Source: G963662605 sp963667005 (GTDB lineage Bacteria; Bacteroidota; Ignavibacteria; Ignavibacteriales; Ignavibacteriaceae). Taken from it: a stretch of DNA of 64,000 bases. The stretch is taken from contig OY762937.1 in assembly GCA_963667005.1 (NCBI GenBank), positions 1,674,001-1,738,000 of the forward strand, written 5' to 3'. The notes below the pieces were generated by a model that was given only the letters and a program-made list of their open reading frames with translations, was not told the origin of the DNA and did not search any database. Made by a program: the position numbers and the translations under genes. Below are positions 26,237 to 33,789 of this stretch, piece after piece (position 1 is the first letter of the stretch; the number at the start of each line of letters is the position of its first letter).

Positions 26237-26791
26237 TTACGATTGTATAAATTCGTAAATGCAGGTATCACCCAGTCTTCTGATGGGTTCGATGCCGAAG
26301 CCTTCGATATCTTTGTCGAGGGTTTGGATGGAGCGTTCTATGACAAAGAATCCACCCTGCTTGAGTAATTTGTTTTCGATGATGATTTTCCATACGTCAT
26401 ATATGTCGTAACTGAAAAACGGGGGATCGGCGAGGATGAGATCAAAGCTTTCCGGCTGAAGGGTCTTTAAATACTGCACAGCGGCAATTTTTATAAGTGT
26501 GTACTGGTCTTTCGAGCAAATAGATTCAACATTCTTCTTCAGTACCTGAAACGGGGCGTAATTCTTATCTATAAATGTAACATGTGCTGCGCCGTGACTT
26601 AATATCTCCAGCCCTAATTGTCCCGAACCCGCGTAAATATCCATCGCGGTAATATCTTCGAAATCAATCTTATTGCGGAGGTAATTAAAAACGGATTCCT
26701 TTACTCTGCCTGTAGTTGGGCGGGTGAGGTCTGTTTGAGGCGCTTCAATAAAACGGCCGCCATAGATGCCGCTGCTTATCCTTAGTCTCAT
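26237..26791 (-). CDS. rsmD: 16S rRNA (guanine966-N2)-methyltransferase
   Basis: A SAM-dependent methyltransferase that modifies G966 of 16S rRNA during 30S assembly. 184 residues, full length. Landmarks are T-R-P-T-T-G-R-V-K-E-S-V-F-N at 23-36, the SAM-binding D-I-Y-A-G-S-G-Q-L-G-L-E at 51-62, and the catalytic D-P-P-F at 122-125 (the family has DPPY/F). It starts ten bases after the stop codon of the PilM-like gene, so the two share a transcript. In many bacteria rsmD is followed by coaD; that gene is not here. Confidence 0.93.
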   Translation of the reverse strand: MRLRISSGIYGGRFIEAPQTDLTRPTTGRVKESVFNYLRNKIDFEDITAMDIYAGSGQLGLEILSHGAAHVTFIDKNYAPFQVLKKNVESICSKDQYTLIKIAAVQYLKTLQPESFDLILADPPFFSYDIYDVWKIIIENKLLKQGGFFVIERSIQTLDKDIEGFGIEPIRRLGDTCIYEFIQS

Positions 26792-26801
26792 GCGCCGTCC
26801 G

Positions 26802-27728
26802 TTATGCTAACCGGTAACAGGCACCGGCCGCGGGGGCGAATGTATGGAATCGCTCGCGCAGTAATTTGGAATCAGCAAGCGAAGGATGAATGGTGATTTG
26901 CTTGAACGGATTTACCGGGTATAATTTTAACCCTATTCTTTGTTCCAATGCGGCAAGGAAATTCGGAGTGATGAATTCGCCAAACACGAAAGCGGAAATC
27001 AATTTATCTTTTGAAAGTCCGTTATTCGGAAGTTCGTTCAATTCTTCTTCAATCAAAGCGGCAGTTTCTCCGGCATTGTGGAGCTGCCTCGTCTTTATAT
27101 AAATTGTTTTTCCATTCCTGATTATTTCAAGCGACAACATCGCATCGGTAAGAAGAATACTGAGATAATCGCCGTCCTGCATTTTGGGGTAATTCAATTT
27201 TAATGAACAGTCGCATGCAAAGTGGGCAAAATCAACAAGCTGAAGTTGGAAATTATTCTTCTGCGCGAAGTTTTTCATGATCTTGAGCAGCTTGTGTGAA
27301 ATACCAAGGACTACGGCTCTGCGGCTGCCTTGAATTGAATCATTTTCAAGTTCGTGATACTGAATTGATGTATCGCCAATTGGTAAGTGGGGGAATGAGA
27401 CACTGAGATCCCATTGGAACTGGAGGAGAAGATCCTGCCGTAGAAGCGTGTTATCAAAAGGTGCTTTTATCACGGAGAAGAATTCAGTAGGAAGAGAAAT
27501 AAACAAAGAGGAAGAATGTATTTCATGCCGTGCAAGTATTTCATTAAATGCGGACTGCATGAGATTTAAAATCTTGGTTTCCTTGTCAGAAGCAAAATCT
27601 ATTTCTTCATCAAAGTACGCCTCATCCAAATGAGTGAGTACATACTCATTGTTAGTATACTGCAGCTCAACGAACTGCAATTTACTTTGATAAATGTATA
27701 AACCGATTCTGTTTTCTAACGGAAACAT
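26802..27728 (-). CDS. Actin-fold protein resembling PilM, without a pilus cluster
   Basis: 308 residues. The start (N-R-I-G-L-Y-I-Y-Q-S-K-L-Q-F-V-E), the paired phosphate-loop-like strands and the ending F-A-P-A-A-G-A-C-Y-R resemble the PilM/GspL actin-like family that organises inner-membrane parts of type IV pili and type II secretion. The similarity is weak and key nucleotide-binding glycines are poorly kept. No pilN, pilO, pilQ or other secretion genes lie nearby; the partner is rsmD. Equally possible is a Bacteroidota family of unknown function with the same fold. The role cannot be stated. Confidence 0.6.
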   Translation of the reverse strand: MFPLENRIGLYIYQSKLQFVELQYTNNEYVLTHLDEAYFDEEIDFASDKETKILNLMQSAFNEILARHEIHSSSLFISLPTEFFSVIKAPFDNTLLRQDLLLQFQWDLSVSFPHLPIGDTSIQYHELENDSIQGSRRAVVLGISHKLLKIMKNFAQKNNFQLQLVDFAHFACDCSLKLNYPKMQDGDYLSILLTDAMLSLEIIRNGKTIYIKTRQLHNAGETAALIEEELNELPNNGLSKDKLISAFVFGEFITPNFLAALEQRIGLKLYPVNPFKQITIHPSLADSKLLRERFHTFAPAAGACYRLA

Positions 27729-27780
27729 TTCTTGTCTGACTAAATAATTACAAATATACTATTAAAATAATATTTATATC

Positions 27781-27807
27781 GTACTTTTCTTGACGCAAGA
27801 AAAGTAC
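27781..27807. repeat. Perfect 12-bp hairpin
   Basis: GTACTTTTCTTG (27781-27792) pairs exactly with CAAGAAAAGTAC (27796-27807) around ACG. It sits just upstream of the PilM-like gene's start and next to the longer inverted-repeat element at 27818. Confidence 0.85.
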
Positions 27808-27817
27808 CAAAAGAACA

Positions 27818-27952
27818 GGCACGGTAAAAGAATTACTAAAAATTCATTTCGCTTCGCTAAAAGAAAAAAACTCAGTCGCTTCGCTCCTTCAAACAGCTTT
27901 TCTTTTCACGCTTCGCTCCATGAATTTTCTTACGTAATTCTTTTAAGGTGCC
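27818..27952. mobile_element. 135-bp MITE-like inverted-repeat element
   Basis: The ends are long imperfect inverted repeats. The left end reads GGCACGGTAAAAGAATTAC and then AAATTCAT; the reverse of the right end reads GGCACCTTAAAAGAATTAC and then AAATTCAT. The interior has three copies of CGCTTCGCT. It encodes nothing. A non-autonomous element or REP-like hairpin is the best description. The rest of the 352-base gap (27953-28080) carries CCGTG-rich repeat-like sequence with a GACGTC-centred palindrome near 28040. Confidence 0.6.
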
Positions 27953-28080
27953 CAACTAACTTCTGCTCCTGATCGGATTATGTTAATCACTCTTTATAAT
28001 AATAAATAAATCCGTGAAAATCCGCGTCACCCGCCTGACTGACGTCGTCGGGCAGGTCGGTGTCATCCGTGTTCTATCTG

Positions 28081-29064
28081 CTATTCTGCTGTCTGTAAAG
28101 CAATAGCTGCTGTGTAAACGATATCGTCAACACTGCATCCACGACTCAAATCGAAGAACGGTTTCTTCAATCCTTGATTAATTGGACCGATAGCTTCTGC
28201 TTTGCCGAGGCGCTGAGCAATTTTATATCCGATATTGCCGGCCTGCAGGTCTGGGAATATCAAAACATTTGCCTGTCCAGCAACCGGACTGCCGGGAGCT
28301 TTTTTCTTTCCGACTGAGTCAACGATAGCTGCATCAAACTGCAATTCACCGTCTACAGTCAGGTCGGGACGTTTCTCTTTAACTATTTTAGTAGCTTCGC
28401 GGACTTTATCAACCAATTCGTGCTCTGCGCTGCCCTTGGTGGAAAATGATAGCATCGCAACATACGGAGTTTCGCCGGTCAATACTTTGTGATTGTCTGC
28501 CGTAGAAATAGCGATGTCTGCAAGCTGTGGAGCAGTTGGATTTGGAACAACTGCGCAGTCACCGAAGCTGTAAGTGATTTCAGGGAATATCATCAGAAAG
28601 AAGCTGGATACAGTTGAAACTCCTTCTTTCATGCCGACGCACTGAATTGCTGCACGCATAACGTCGCCTGTTGAAGCGAAAGAACCTGCAACGCTTGCGT
28701 CTGCCATTCCTTCACGAAGCATCATAGCACCGTAGAACAAATCGCGCTGAAGTGTTTCGCGTGCTTTTTCGATTGTCATGCCTTTGTGCTTGCGGAGGTT
28801 GAAGAAGATATTGGCGAGGTCACTGAACTTATCTGATTTTAGGTAGTCAATAATGCGGACACCCTGAAGATTGACGCCTAGTTTGGCTGCCTGTGCGCGG
28901 ATTTTTTCTTCGTTGCCCAGTGTTATTACTGAAGCCATGCCGCGTTGTACGATTTTTTCTGCCGCCTGCAATACACGGTCATCGTGTGATTCAGGCAGGA
29001 GCAATGTTTTTTTTCTTTTTGCCGCGTTAACAGCAATGCTTTCCATTAGTGGAGAAGTACCCAT
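28081..29064 (-). CDS. pta: Phosphate acetyltransferase
   Basis: Interconverts acetyl-CoA and acetyl phosphate. 327 residues, the short single-domain PTA_PTB type without the N-terminal regulatory domain of long Pta. Landmarks are LLLPESHDDRVLQAAEKI near residue 20, the DASVAGSFASTGDVMRAAIQ block near 122-140, SSFFLMIFPEITYSFGDCAV near 155-170, and the C-terminal VLIFPDLQAGNIGYKIAQRL. No ackA is adjacent, so acetate formation or use would need a kinase elsewhere. It starts 169 bases after the serS stop codon and probably has its own promoter. Confidence 0.95.
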   Translation of the reverse strand: MGTSPLMESIAVNAAKRKKTLLLPESHDDRVLQAAEKIVQRGMASVITLGNEEKIRAQAAKLGVNLQGVRIIDYLKSDKFSDLANIFFNLRKHKGMTIEKARETLQRDLFYGAMMLREGMADASVAGSFASTGDVMRAAIQCVGMKEGVSTVSSFFLMIFPEITYSFGDCAVVPNPTAPQLADIAISTADNHKVLTGETPYVAMLSFSTKGSAEHELVDKVREATKIVKEKRPDLTVDGELQFDAAIVDSVGKKKAPGSPVAGQANVLIFPDLQAGNIGYKIAQRLGKAEAIGPINQGLKKPFFDLSRGCSVDDIVYTAAIALQTAE

Positions 29065-29186
29065 AATTTTCCCATATTTTTGTACAGTGAAAAATTGGGC
29101 AGCGGTAGTACAGATGACACAATCAAGTTGTGTTGCATTGTGCTATCTATAATAACGTTGTCCGATATTTATTTGTTTCTGCACTC

Positions 29187-29217
29187 CCGGCTACATACGG
29201 TGCACGTACTTAGCCGG
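29187..29217. repeat. Hairpin in the serS-pta gap
   Basis: CCGGCTA (29187-29193) pairs with TAGCCGG (29211-29217), with a further palindromic GTGCAC core in the loop. It lies 17 bases past the serS stop codon. There is no T-run, so it may be a weak terminator or a REP-type hairpin. Confidence 0.55.
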
Positions 29218-29233
29218 ATGCGCGAAGTTCTTT

Positions 29234-30511
29234 TTATATGATATTAAACCCTGTGTAAGGCTGCAGTACTTTTGGTACGATTATATGGCCTTCCGGGGTT
29301 TGATAATTTTCTAAAATCGAAACCATCAAGCGGCTTGTTGCTAATCCCGAGCCGTTTAAAGTATGAACAAATTCAAGTTTCTTTGTGTCTTCCCGGCGAT
29401 AGCGGATATTAGCCCGGCGTGCCTGGAAGTTTTCAAAATTACTGCATGAAGATGACTCAAGCCATTTCATTTCGGCAGGCGACCATGTTTCAATATCGTA
29501 ACATTTAGCAGCCGAGAAACTGAGATCGCCGGAGCAGAGCATCAACAGGCGGTACGGAATTTCAAGAGCCTGCAATATATCCTCAGCGTCCACAACGAGT
29601 TTTTCCAATTCGGCATATGAAGTTTCAGGCTTTACGAATTTTACCATTTCAACTTTATTGAACTGATGAACGCGTAAGAATCCTTTTGAATCTTTTCCAT
29701 AAGAACCGGCTTCACGTCTGAAGCATGCTGAGAAACCTACAAACTTGGTGGGGAGCTGTGCTTCTTCAAGAATGTCGCCGCGATAAATATTAGTGATAGG
29801 CACTTCAGCAGTCGGAACCGGATACAATCCGTCGCGTTCGATGGTGTACATATCGTCAGCCATTTTCGGGAGTTGCCCCGTACCACGCATGGACTCTTTG
29901 TTTACCAGAAACGGAGGAAAGATTTCCGTGTAACCATGTTTGTTGATATGAACATCAAGCATATAGTTGATAAGCGCACGCTCAAGAGTCGCGCCTTTAC
30001 CCTTATAAAGAGGGAAGCCCGAACCGGAAATTTTTGTACCACGTTCGAAATCTAGAATATCTAATTTTTTACCTAACTGAACATGATCGAGAACGCCTTC
30101 GTTGTTGTCCTTGAACGAAAAGCCTTCAGGCAGCCAGCGTTTTGTTTCAACGTTGTCATCGGCTGATTTACCGACGGGAACGGATTCGCTTGCCAGGTTT
30201 GGAATACTCATAAGGATTTCATCAAGTTCCTCATCAAGTCCGCGAAGTTTTCCGTCGTTCTCGGAAATCTGATCGGAAACACGTTTCATTTCCGCGATGA
30301 TTGTGGAAGCATCCTGCCCGGATTTTTTTAATTGTCCTACCTGGGCAGAAGCCTGATTGCGGCGGGATTTTAATTCGTCGGTTTCAAATATCAAGGCTCT
30401 GCGTTTTTCATCAAGCGCAAGTATTTCATCAACGCGATCTTTCTCATTTTTTTGTGAAAGACGGAGTCTGACCATATCCGGGTTTTCGCGGATCAATTTA
30501 ATATCGAACAT
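29234..30511 (-). CDS. serS: Serine--tRNA ligase
   Basis: Charges tRNA-Ser. The 425 residues show the N-terminal coiled-coil arm (about 1-105, rich in Lys/Glu) and the class II catalytic core. Motif 2 is FRREAGSYGKDSKGFLRVHQF near residue 268 and motif 3 is NGSGLATSRLMVSILENYQ near 385, with TAEVPITNIYRGDIL between them. It is full length and starts at ATG 30509-30511. It is flanked on both sides by palindromic repeats rather than other genes. Confidence 0.97.
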   Translation of the reverse strand: MFDIKLIRENPDMVRLRLSQKNEKDRVDEILALDEKRRALIFETDELKSRRNQASAQVGQLKKSGQDASTIIAEMKRVSDQISENDGKLRGLDEELDEILMSIPNLASESVPVGKSADDNVETKRWLPEGFSFKDNNEGVLDHVQLGKKLDILDFERGTKISGSGFPLYKGKGATLERALINYMLDVHINKHGYTEIFPPFLVNKESMRGTGQLPKMADDMYTIERDGLYPVPTAEVPITNIYRGDILEEAQLPTKFVGFSACFRREAGSYGKDSKGFLRVHQFNKVEMVKFVKPETSYAELEKLVVDAEDILQALEIPYRLLMLCSGDLSFSAAKCYDIETWSPAEMKWLESSSCSNFENFQARRANIRYRREDTKKLEFVHTLNGSGLATSRLMVSILENYQTPEGHIIVPKVLQPYTGFNII

Positions 30512-30536
30512 ATGTATCCTTTTACATTTTCTAATC

Positions 30537-30556
30537 CTCCGTCATAAATGACGGAG
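30537..30556. repeat. 9-bp hairpin upstream of serS
   Basis: CTCCGTCAT (30537-30545) and ATGACGGAG (30548-30556) pair perfectly around AA. It lies about 26 bases upstream of the serS start and so in its leader or promoter. It is the first of five hairpins in the serS-leuS gap. Confidence 0.8.
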
Positions 30557-30606
30557 TTATTAATAATCACTTTTTATAATTCTGCATCATTAGAGTTTGT
30601 TATGCT

Positions 30607-30740
30607 TCATTAACCACGGTCTTTAGACCGTGGAAGGAGGCACCCTAATGAATTGGACTTTAGTCCAAGCTGTTCATTCAATTGGACTAAAGTCCAGTTG
30701 AAGAGGTTCGTATCTCCACGCGTTAAAACGCGTGGTTAAT
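30607..30740. mobile_element. REPIN-like composite element of two inverted hairpin pairs
   Basis: The left half has hairpins at 30614-30633 (CCACGGTCTTTAGACCGTGG) and 30653-30668. The right half, read on the other strand, has the same order: a CCACGCG..CGCGTGG hairpin (30716-30735) and a TGGACT..AGTCCA hairpin (30683-30696). The spacers inside each half are about 19 bases. Outer flanks TTAACCACG and CGTGGTTAA are inverted. The stem sequences differ between halves but pairing is kept. Such REP doublets are usually spread by a RAYT transposase; none is in the window. Confidence 0.7.
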
Positions 30741-30755
30741 GATGAATTTTCTAAT

Positions 30756-30789
30756 TTCCTAGCCCATGACTTAAGTCATGGGCTAGGAA
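30756..30789. repeat. Perfect 34-bp palindrome after leuS
   Basis: 17-bp arms without spacer, centred on CTTAAG (30756-30789, core CCCATGACTTAAGTCATGGG). It lies 15 bases past the leuS stop codon. It lacks a T-run, so it is more likely part of the REP-like cluster than a true terminator, though it may protect the leuS mRNA end. Confidence 0.85.
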
Positions 30790-30804
30790 TAGAAAAAGAA
30801 AAAC

Positions 30805-33273
30805 TTATTTAACTACAATATTCAGAATTTTATTTTTAACGAATATCTCTTTGACAATCGTTTTACCGTCGAGGTGTTTGGTGATGGATTCAACTGCCAT
30901 TGCCATATCCTTTACGGTCTGTTGTTCGCTGTTCATCGGGGCCTGGAGAGTCCCGCGGAGTTTACCGTTGATTTGTACGGCAATATTAGCTGTATCTTCA
31001 ACCAGTGCCGCGGTATCAACTTTGAAATAAACCGGGGCTTCAAACAGTGATGTATTTTTACCTATCATTTCCCAACACTCTTCCGCAAAGTGCGGAGCAA
31101 GCGGAGCCATCATAAATGCAAAACGTTCGAGAACGTACGCCTGCAATTCTTTTTTACAGGTAGAAAAATTCTTGCTCATTTCGTTGGAGAGTTCCATCAA
31201 CGCGGCGATTGCCGTATTGAAACGGAGATTCTCCAATTCAATTTCGTATTTCTTTAAAGTCTGATTCGTTTTTCTGTAAACGATTTTCTCTTCATTGCCG
31301 AGTGATTCGATTTCGAATTTTTCAGGAATGCTGATGCCTTCAGTGAGACCTTTATTTGCAGAGAAAAATTCGTACATGCGGCTGACAAATCGTTCCGTAC
31401 CGGTGATTCCTTTATCGCTCCAGTCGCCGCCCATTTCAAAAGGCCCCATGAACATTAAGTACATGCGGAATACATCTGAGCCGTACTTGTTAATAAACTC
31501 GTCAGGATTTACAATGTTGCCTTTTGATTTCGACATCTTGGCGCCCTGATTGGTTATGGTCCCTTGATGTACGAGAGTTTGGAACGGTTCGTTGCTCTTT
31601 GTTAAACCGATGTCACGTAAAAATTTATGAATAAAGCGTGCATACAGCAAGTGCATGGTCGCGTGTTCAGCGCCGCCGATGTACATATCAACCGGAGCCC
31701 AGGCATTGCCTAAGTCAACGTTAAACATAGCATCCTTGATATGCGGATCAAGATAGCGGAAATAATACCATGATGAATCAACAAATGTATCCATGGTGTC
31801 CGGATCACGTTTTGCATCCGCGCCGCACTTCGGACATTTGGTGTTGATAAACTTTTCATTTGATGCTAATGGTGACTCGCCGGACGGGCGGAATTCAACA
31901 TCATACGGTAATTCAACCGGCAGCTGTTCTGCAGGGACAGCGACTTCGCCGCAATTCGGGCAGTGAACGATCGGGATAGGTGTACCCCAATAGCGCTGAC
32001 GGGAGATCAACCAATCGCGCAGGCGATAGTTGATGTGCTTTTTACCTTTTTTCTCAGCATCGAGTACTTCAATGATTTTTGCTTTGAAATCAATGGAGTT
32101 CATGCCGTCGTAGGAAGCAGAATTAATCATCGTACCAGCTTCGGTAAAAGCCTCCTGCAATTCACTTTCAGGTGCAGTGCCTTCCTGAACAATGACTTTT
32201 CGGATGGCAAGATTGAATTTTTTAGCAAATTCGAAATCACGCTCATCATGCGCTGGTACTGCCATTACACAGCCCGTACCGTACGTGATAAGAGCGTAGT
32301 CTGAAATCCACACGGGGACTTTTTCGCCGTTAACCGGATTAATTGCATATGCACCAATCGAAACGCCGGTTTTTTCTTTCGTTGTGGATGTTCTTTCAAT
32401 TTCAGTGAGTGATTTTATGGAATCACGATACGCAGCAATAGCTGCTTTTTGTTCTGGTGCTGCAATAGCATCAACTAATGGATGCTCCGGTGCAAGCACA
32501 ACGTAGGTTACACCGAAGAGCGTATCGGGACGGGTTGTAAAAACTTTTATTTTTTCTTTGCTGTCAACGACATCAAAAACAACTTCTGCGCCGGTGCTTT
32601 TTCCGATCCAGTTGCGTTGCATCAGTTTTGTTTTTTCGGGCCAGCTTATTGTATCGAGGCCGTCTAACAATTCATCTGCATAATCGGTGATTTTAAAGAA
32701 CCATTGGGTAAGATTTTTTTGAATAACAAGGCTTCCGCAGCGTTCACATGTACCATCAGAGAGTACCTGCTCATTGGCTAATACTGTTTGACATGAAGTA
32801 CACCAGTTAACCGGAGCGTTCTTGCGGTATGCCAATCCCTTCTTATATAACTCAAGGAAAAGCCATTGATTCCATTTGTAATATTCAGGCTGGCAAGTCA
32901 TCAACTCCGCATCCCAATCATACATACATCCGATACGCTTTAACTGCGTGCGGATGTCGTCAATGTTTTTCATGGTGCTGTCATAAGGATGAATACCGGT
33001 CTTGATCGCGTAATTTTCTGCCGGTAATCCGAATGAATCGTATCCCATCGGTTCGAATACATTGAAACCTTGCAGTTTTTTGAAACGCGCCCAGCTATCA
33101 GCGGGAGCATAATTGTACCAGTGTCCGCAGTGAAGTTTCGCACCTGAAGGATAAATGAACATTACTAAGGTGTAACATTTTTTCTCTGGTTTCGAAAGAT
33201 CGGTTTTATAGACACCTTTATCTTCCCAGTATTTTTGCCATTTGGATTCAATTTCCGAGTAGGGGTAACGCAT
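30805..33273 (-). CDS. leuS: Leucine--tRNA ligase
   Basis: A class I synthetase of 822 residues, full length. The HIGH signature appears as LHCGHWYN near residue 43, with Cys in the second place. The zinc-ribbon-like cysteines follow (C-T-S-C and C-E-R-C near 160-178). The editing domain CP1 contains FTTRPDTLFGVTYVVLAPEH near 245-265, and KMSKSKGN is near residue 600. The C-terminal anticodon-binding domain ends in a short basic tail. The substitution in HIGH is within the known range. It has a 516-base upstream gap, so it has its own promoter. Confidence 0.97.
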   Translation of the reverse strand: MRYPYSEIESKWQKYWEDKGVYKTDLSKPEKKCYTLVMFIYPSGAKLHCGHWYNYAPADSWARFKKLQGFNVFEPMGYDSFGLPAENYAIKTGIHPYDSTMKNIDDIRTQLKRIGCMYDWDAELMTCQPEYYKWNQWLFLELYKKGLAYRKNAPVNWCTSCQTVLANEQVLSDGTCERCGSLVIQKNLTQWFFKITDYADELLDGLDTISWPEKTKLMQRNWIGKSTGAEVVFDVVDSKEKIKVFTTRPDTLFGVTYVVLAPEHPLVDAIAAPEQKAAIAAYRDSIKSLTEIERTSTTKEKTGVSIGAYAINPVNGEKVPVWISDYALITYGTGCVMAVPAHDERDFEFAKKFNLAIRKVIVQEGTAPESELQEAFTEAGTMINSASYDGMNSIDFKAKIIEVLDAEKKGKKHINYRLRDWLISRQRYWGTPIPIVHCPNCGEVAVPAEQLPVELPYDVEFRPSGESPLASNEKFINTKCPKCGADAKRDPDTMDTFVDSSWYYFRYLDPHIKDAMFNVDLGNAWAPVDMYIGGAEHATMHLLYARFIHKFLRDIGLTKSNEPFQTLVHQGTITNQGAKMSKSKGNIVNPDEFINKYGSDVFRMYLMFMGPFEMGGDWSDKGITGTERFVSRMYEFFSANKGLTEGISIPEKFEIESLGNEEKIVYRKTNQTLKKYEIELENLRFNTAIAALMELSNEMSKNFSTCKKELQAYVLERFAFMMAPLAPHFAEECWEMIGKNTSLFEAPVYFKVDTAALVEDTANIAVQINGKLRGTLQAPMNSEQQTVKDMAMAVESITKHLDGKTIVKEIFVKNKILNIVVK

Positions 33274-33484
33274 TTTATATCAATGTAAATGAATAAAAAC
33301 CCAAATTTACCGAAAAAAACAGGGGAATTCAAATAAATATGTACCTGTAAGGCGAAATTTAACAAGAGTAAGACCACCTTTAAGAAGATTGCACATTGGT
33401 GCAAGTGAGCACCAAAACTATCAATCATTTGACCTATTTTATTCTTATACGTTAGGTATCAATTGCATAATTATGGTTGTTAAG

Positions 33485-33574
33485 TGAACTCACCCCCATC
33501 CCCTCTCTTGGCAAGAGAGGGGAGAGCCTGAAGATACTGATTTGGCTTTATGCTTGGTGGCGAGGGTGAGTTCA
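33485..33574. mobile_element. 90-bp inverted-repeat element with an internal GC-rich hairpin
   Basis: The termini TGAACTCACCC (33485-33495) and GGGTGAGTTCA (33564-33574) are perfect 11-bp inverted repeats. Inside, CCCCTCTCTTG (33500-33510) pairs perfectly with 33512-33522. It codes for nothing and looks like a small non-autonomous mobile element. It lies in the 516-base gap between leuS and the first pectate lyase; the rest of the gap holds a small hairpin (33623-33640) and the promoter region of the lyase. Confidence 0.7.
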
Positions 33575-33622
33575 TTTTTGTCTACTACCGAAGAAACCAT
33601 ATGGAATAAGCAAGCAACACAC

Positions 33623-33640
33623 CCAAACCCGTGGGTTTGG
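33623..33640. repeat. 8-bp hairpin CCAAACCC-GT-GGGTTTGG
   Basis: Perfect stem with a 2-base centre. It is isolated in the leader-side region of the pectate lyase, about 20 bases before its putative -35 box. Function unknown. Confidence 0.6.
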
Positions 33641-33661
33641 AAAGAGAAGAATTTAAAATTG

Positions 33662-33689
33662 TTGACTTATATACCCAGATTGATGTAAT
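33662..33689 (+). promoter_or_regulatory. Candidate promoter of the first pectate lyase
   Basis: TTGACT (33662-33667), a 16-base spacer, and TGTAAT (33684-33689). The same TTGACT occurs 37 bases before the matching operator upstream of the gene at 35491. The first transcribed base would fall just before or inside the operator at 33700. Confidence 0.5.
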
Positions 33690-33699
33690 TTACCCGGGT

Positions 33700-33730
33700 A
33701 GTTAAACGGTAACTTAACCGTTTAAGATTC
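33700..33730 (+). promoter_or_regulatory. Tandem CG-centred palindrome, putative double operator (copy 1)
   Basis: Two adjacent palindromes, AGTTAAACGGTAACT and CTTAACCGTTTAAG, have CG centres 12 bases apart. It aligns without gaps to 35309-35339, with identity concentrated at the symmetric positions. CG-centred palindromes of this size are typical of LacI-family operators. The position just after the promoter suggests repression. No LacI gene is in the window. Confidence 0.6.
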
Positions 33731-33789
33731 TAATCTTTTTGTGTTACAAACATAATTCAATAATGTCTGGATTTTCTTTAAGGTAACAG

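Noticed and set aside
29065..29233. tRNA gene in the serS-pta gap
   Set aside because: The hairpin at 29187 suggested one arm of a tRNA, but no acceptor stem, T-loop or D-loop sequence is found around it.
30756..30789. leuS terminator
   Set aside because: A perfect palindrome in the right place, but with no T-run and in a cluster of REP-like hairpins; kept as a repeat instead.
33485..33574. CRISPR repeat or riboswitch
   Set aside because: Only one copy in the window, no spacer array, and no riboswitch core that I recognise; inverted ends point to a small mobile element.
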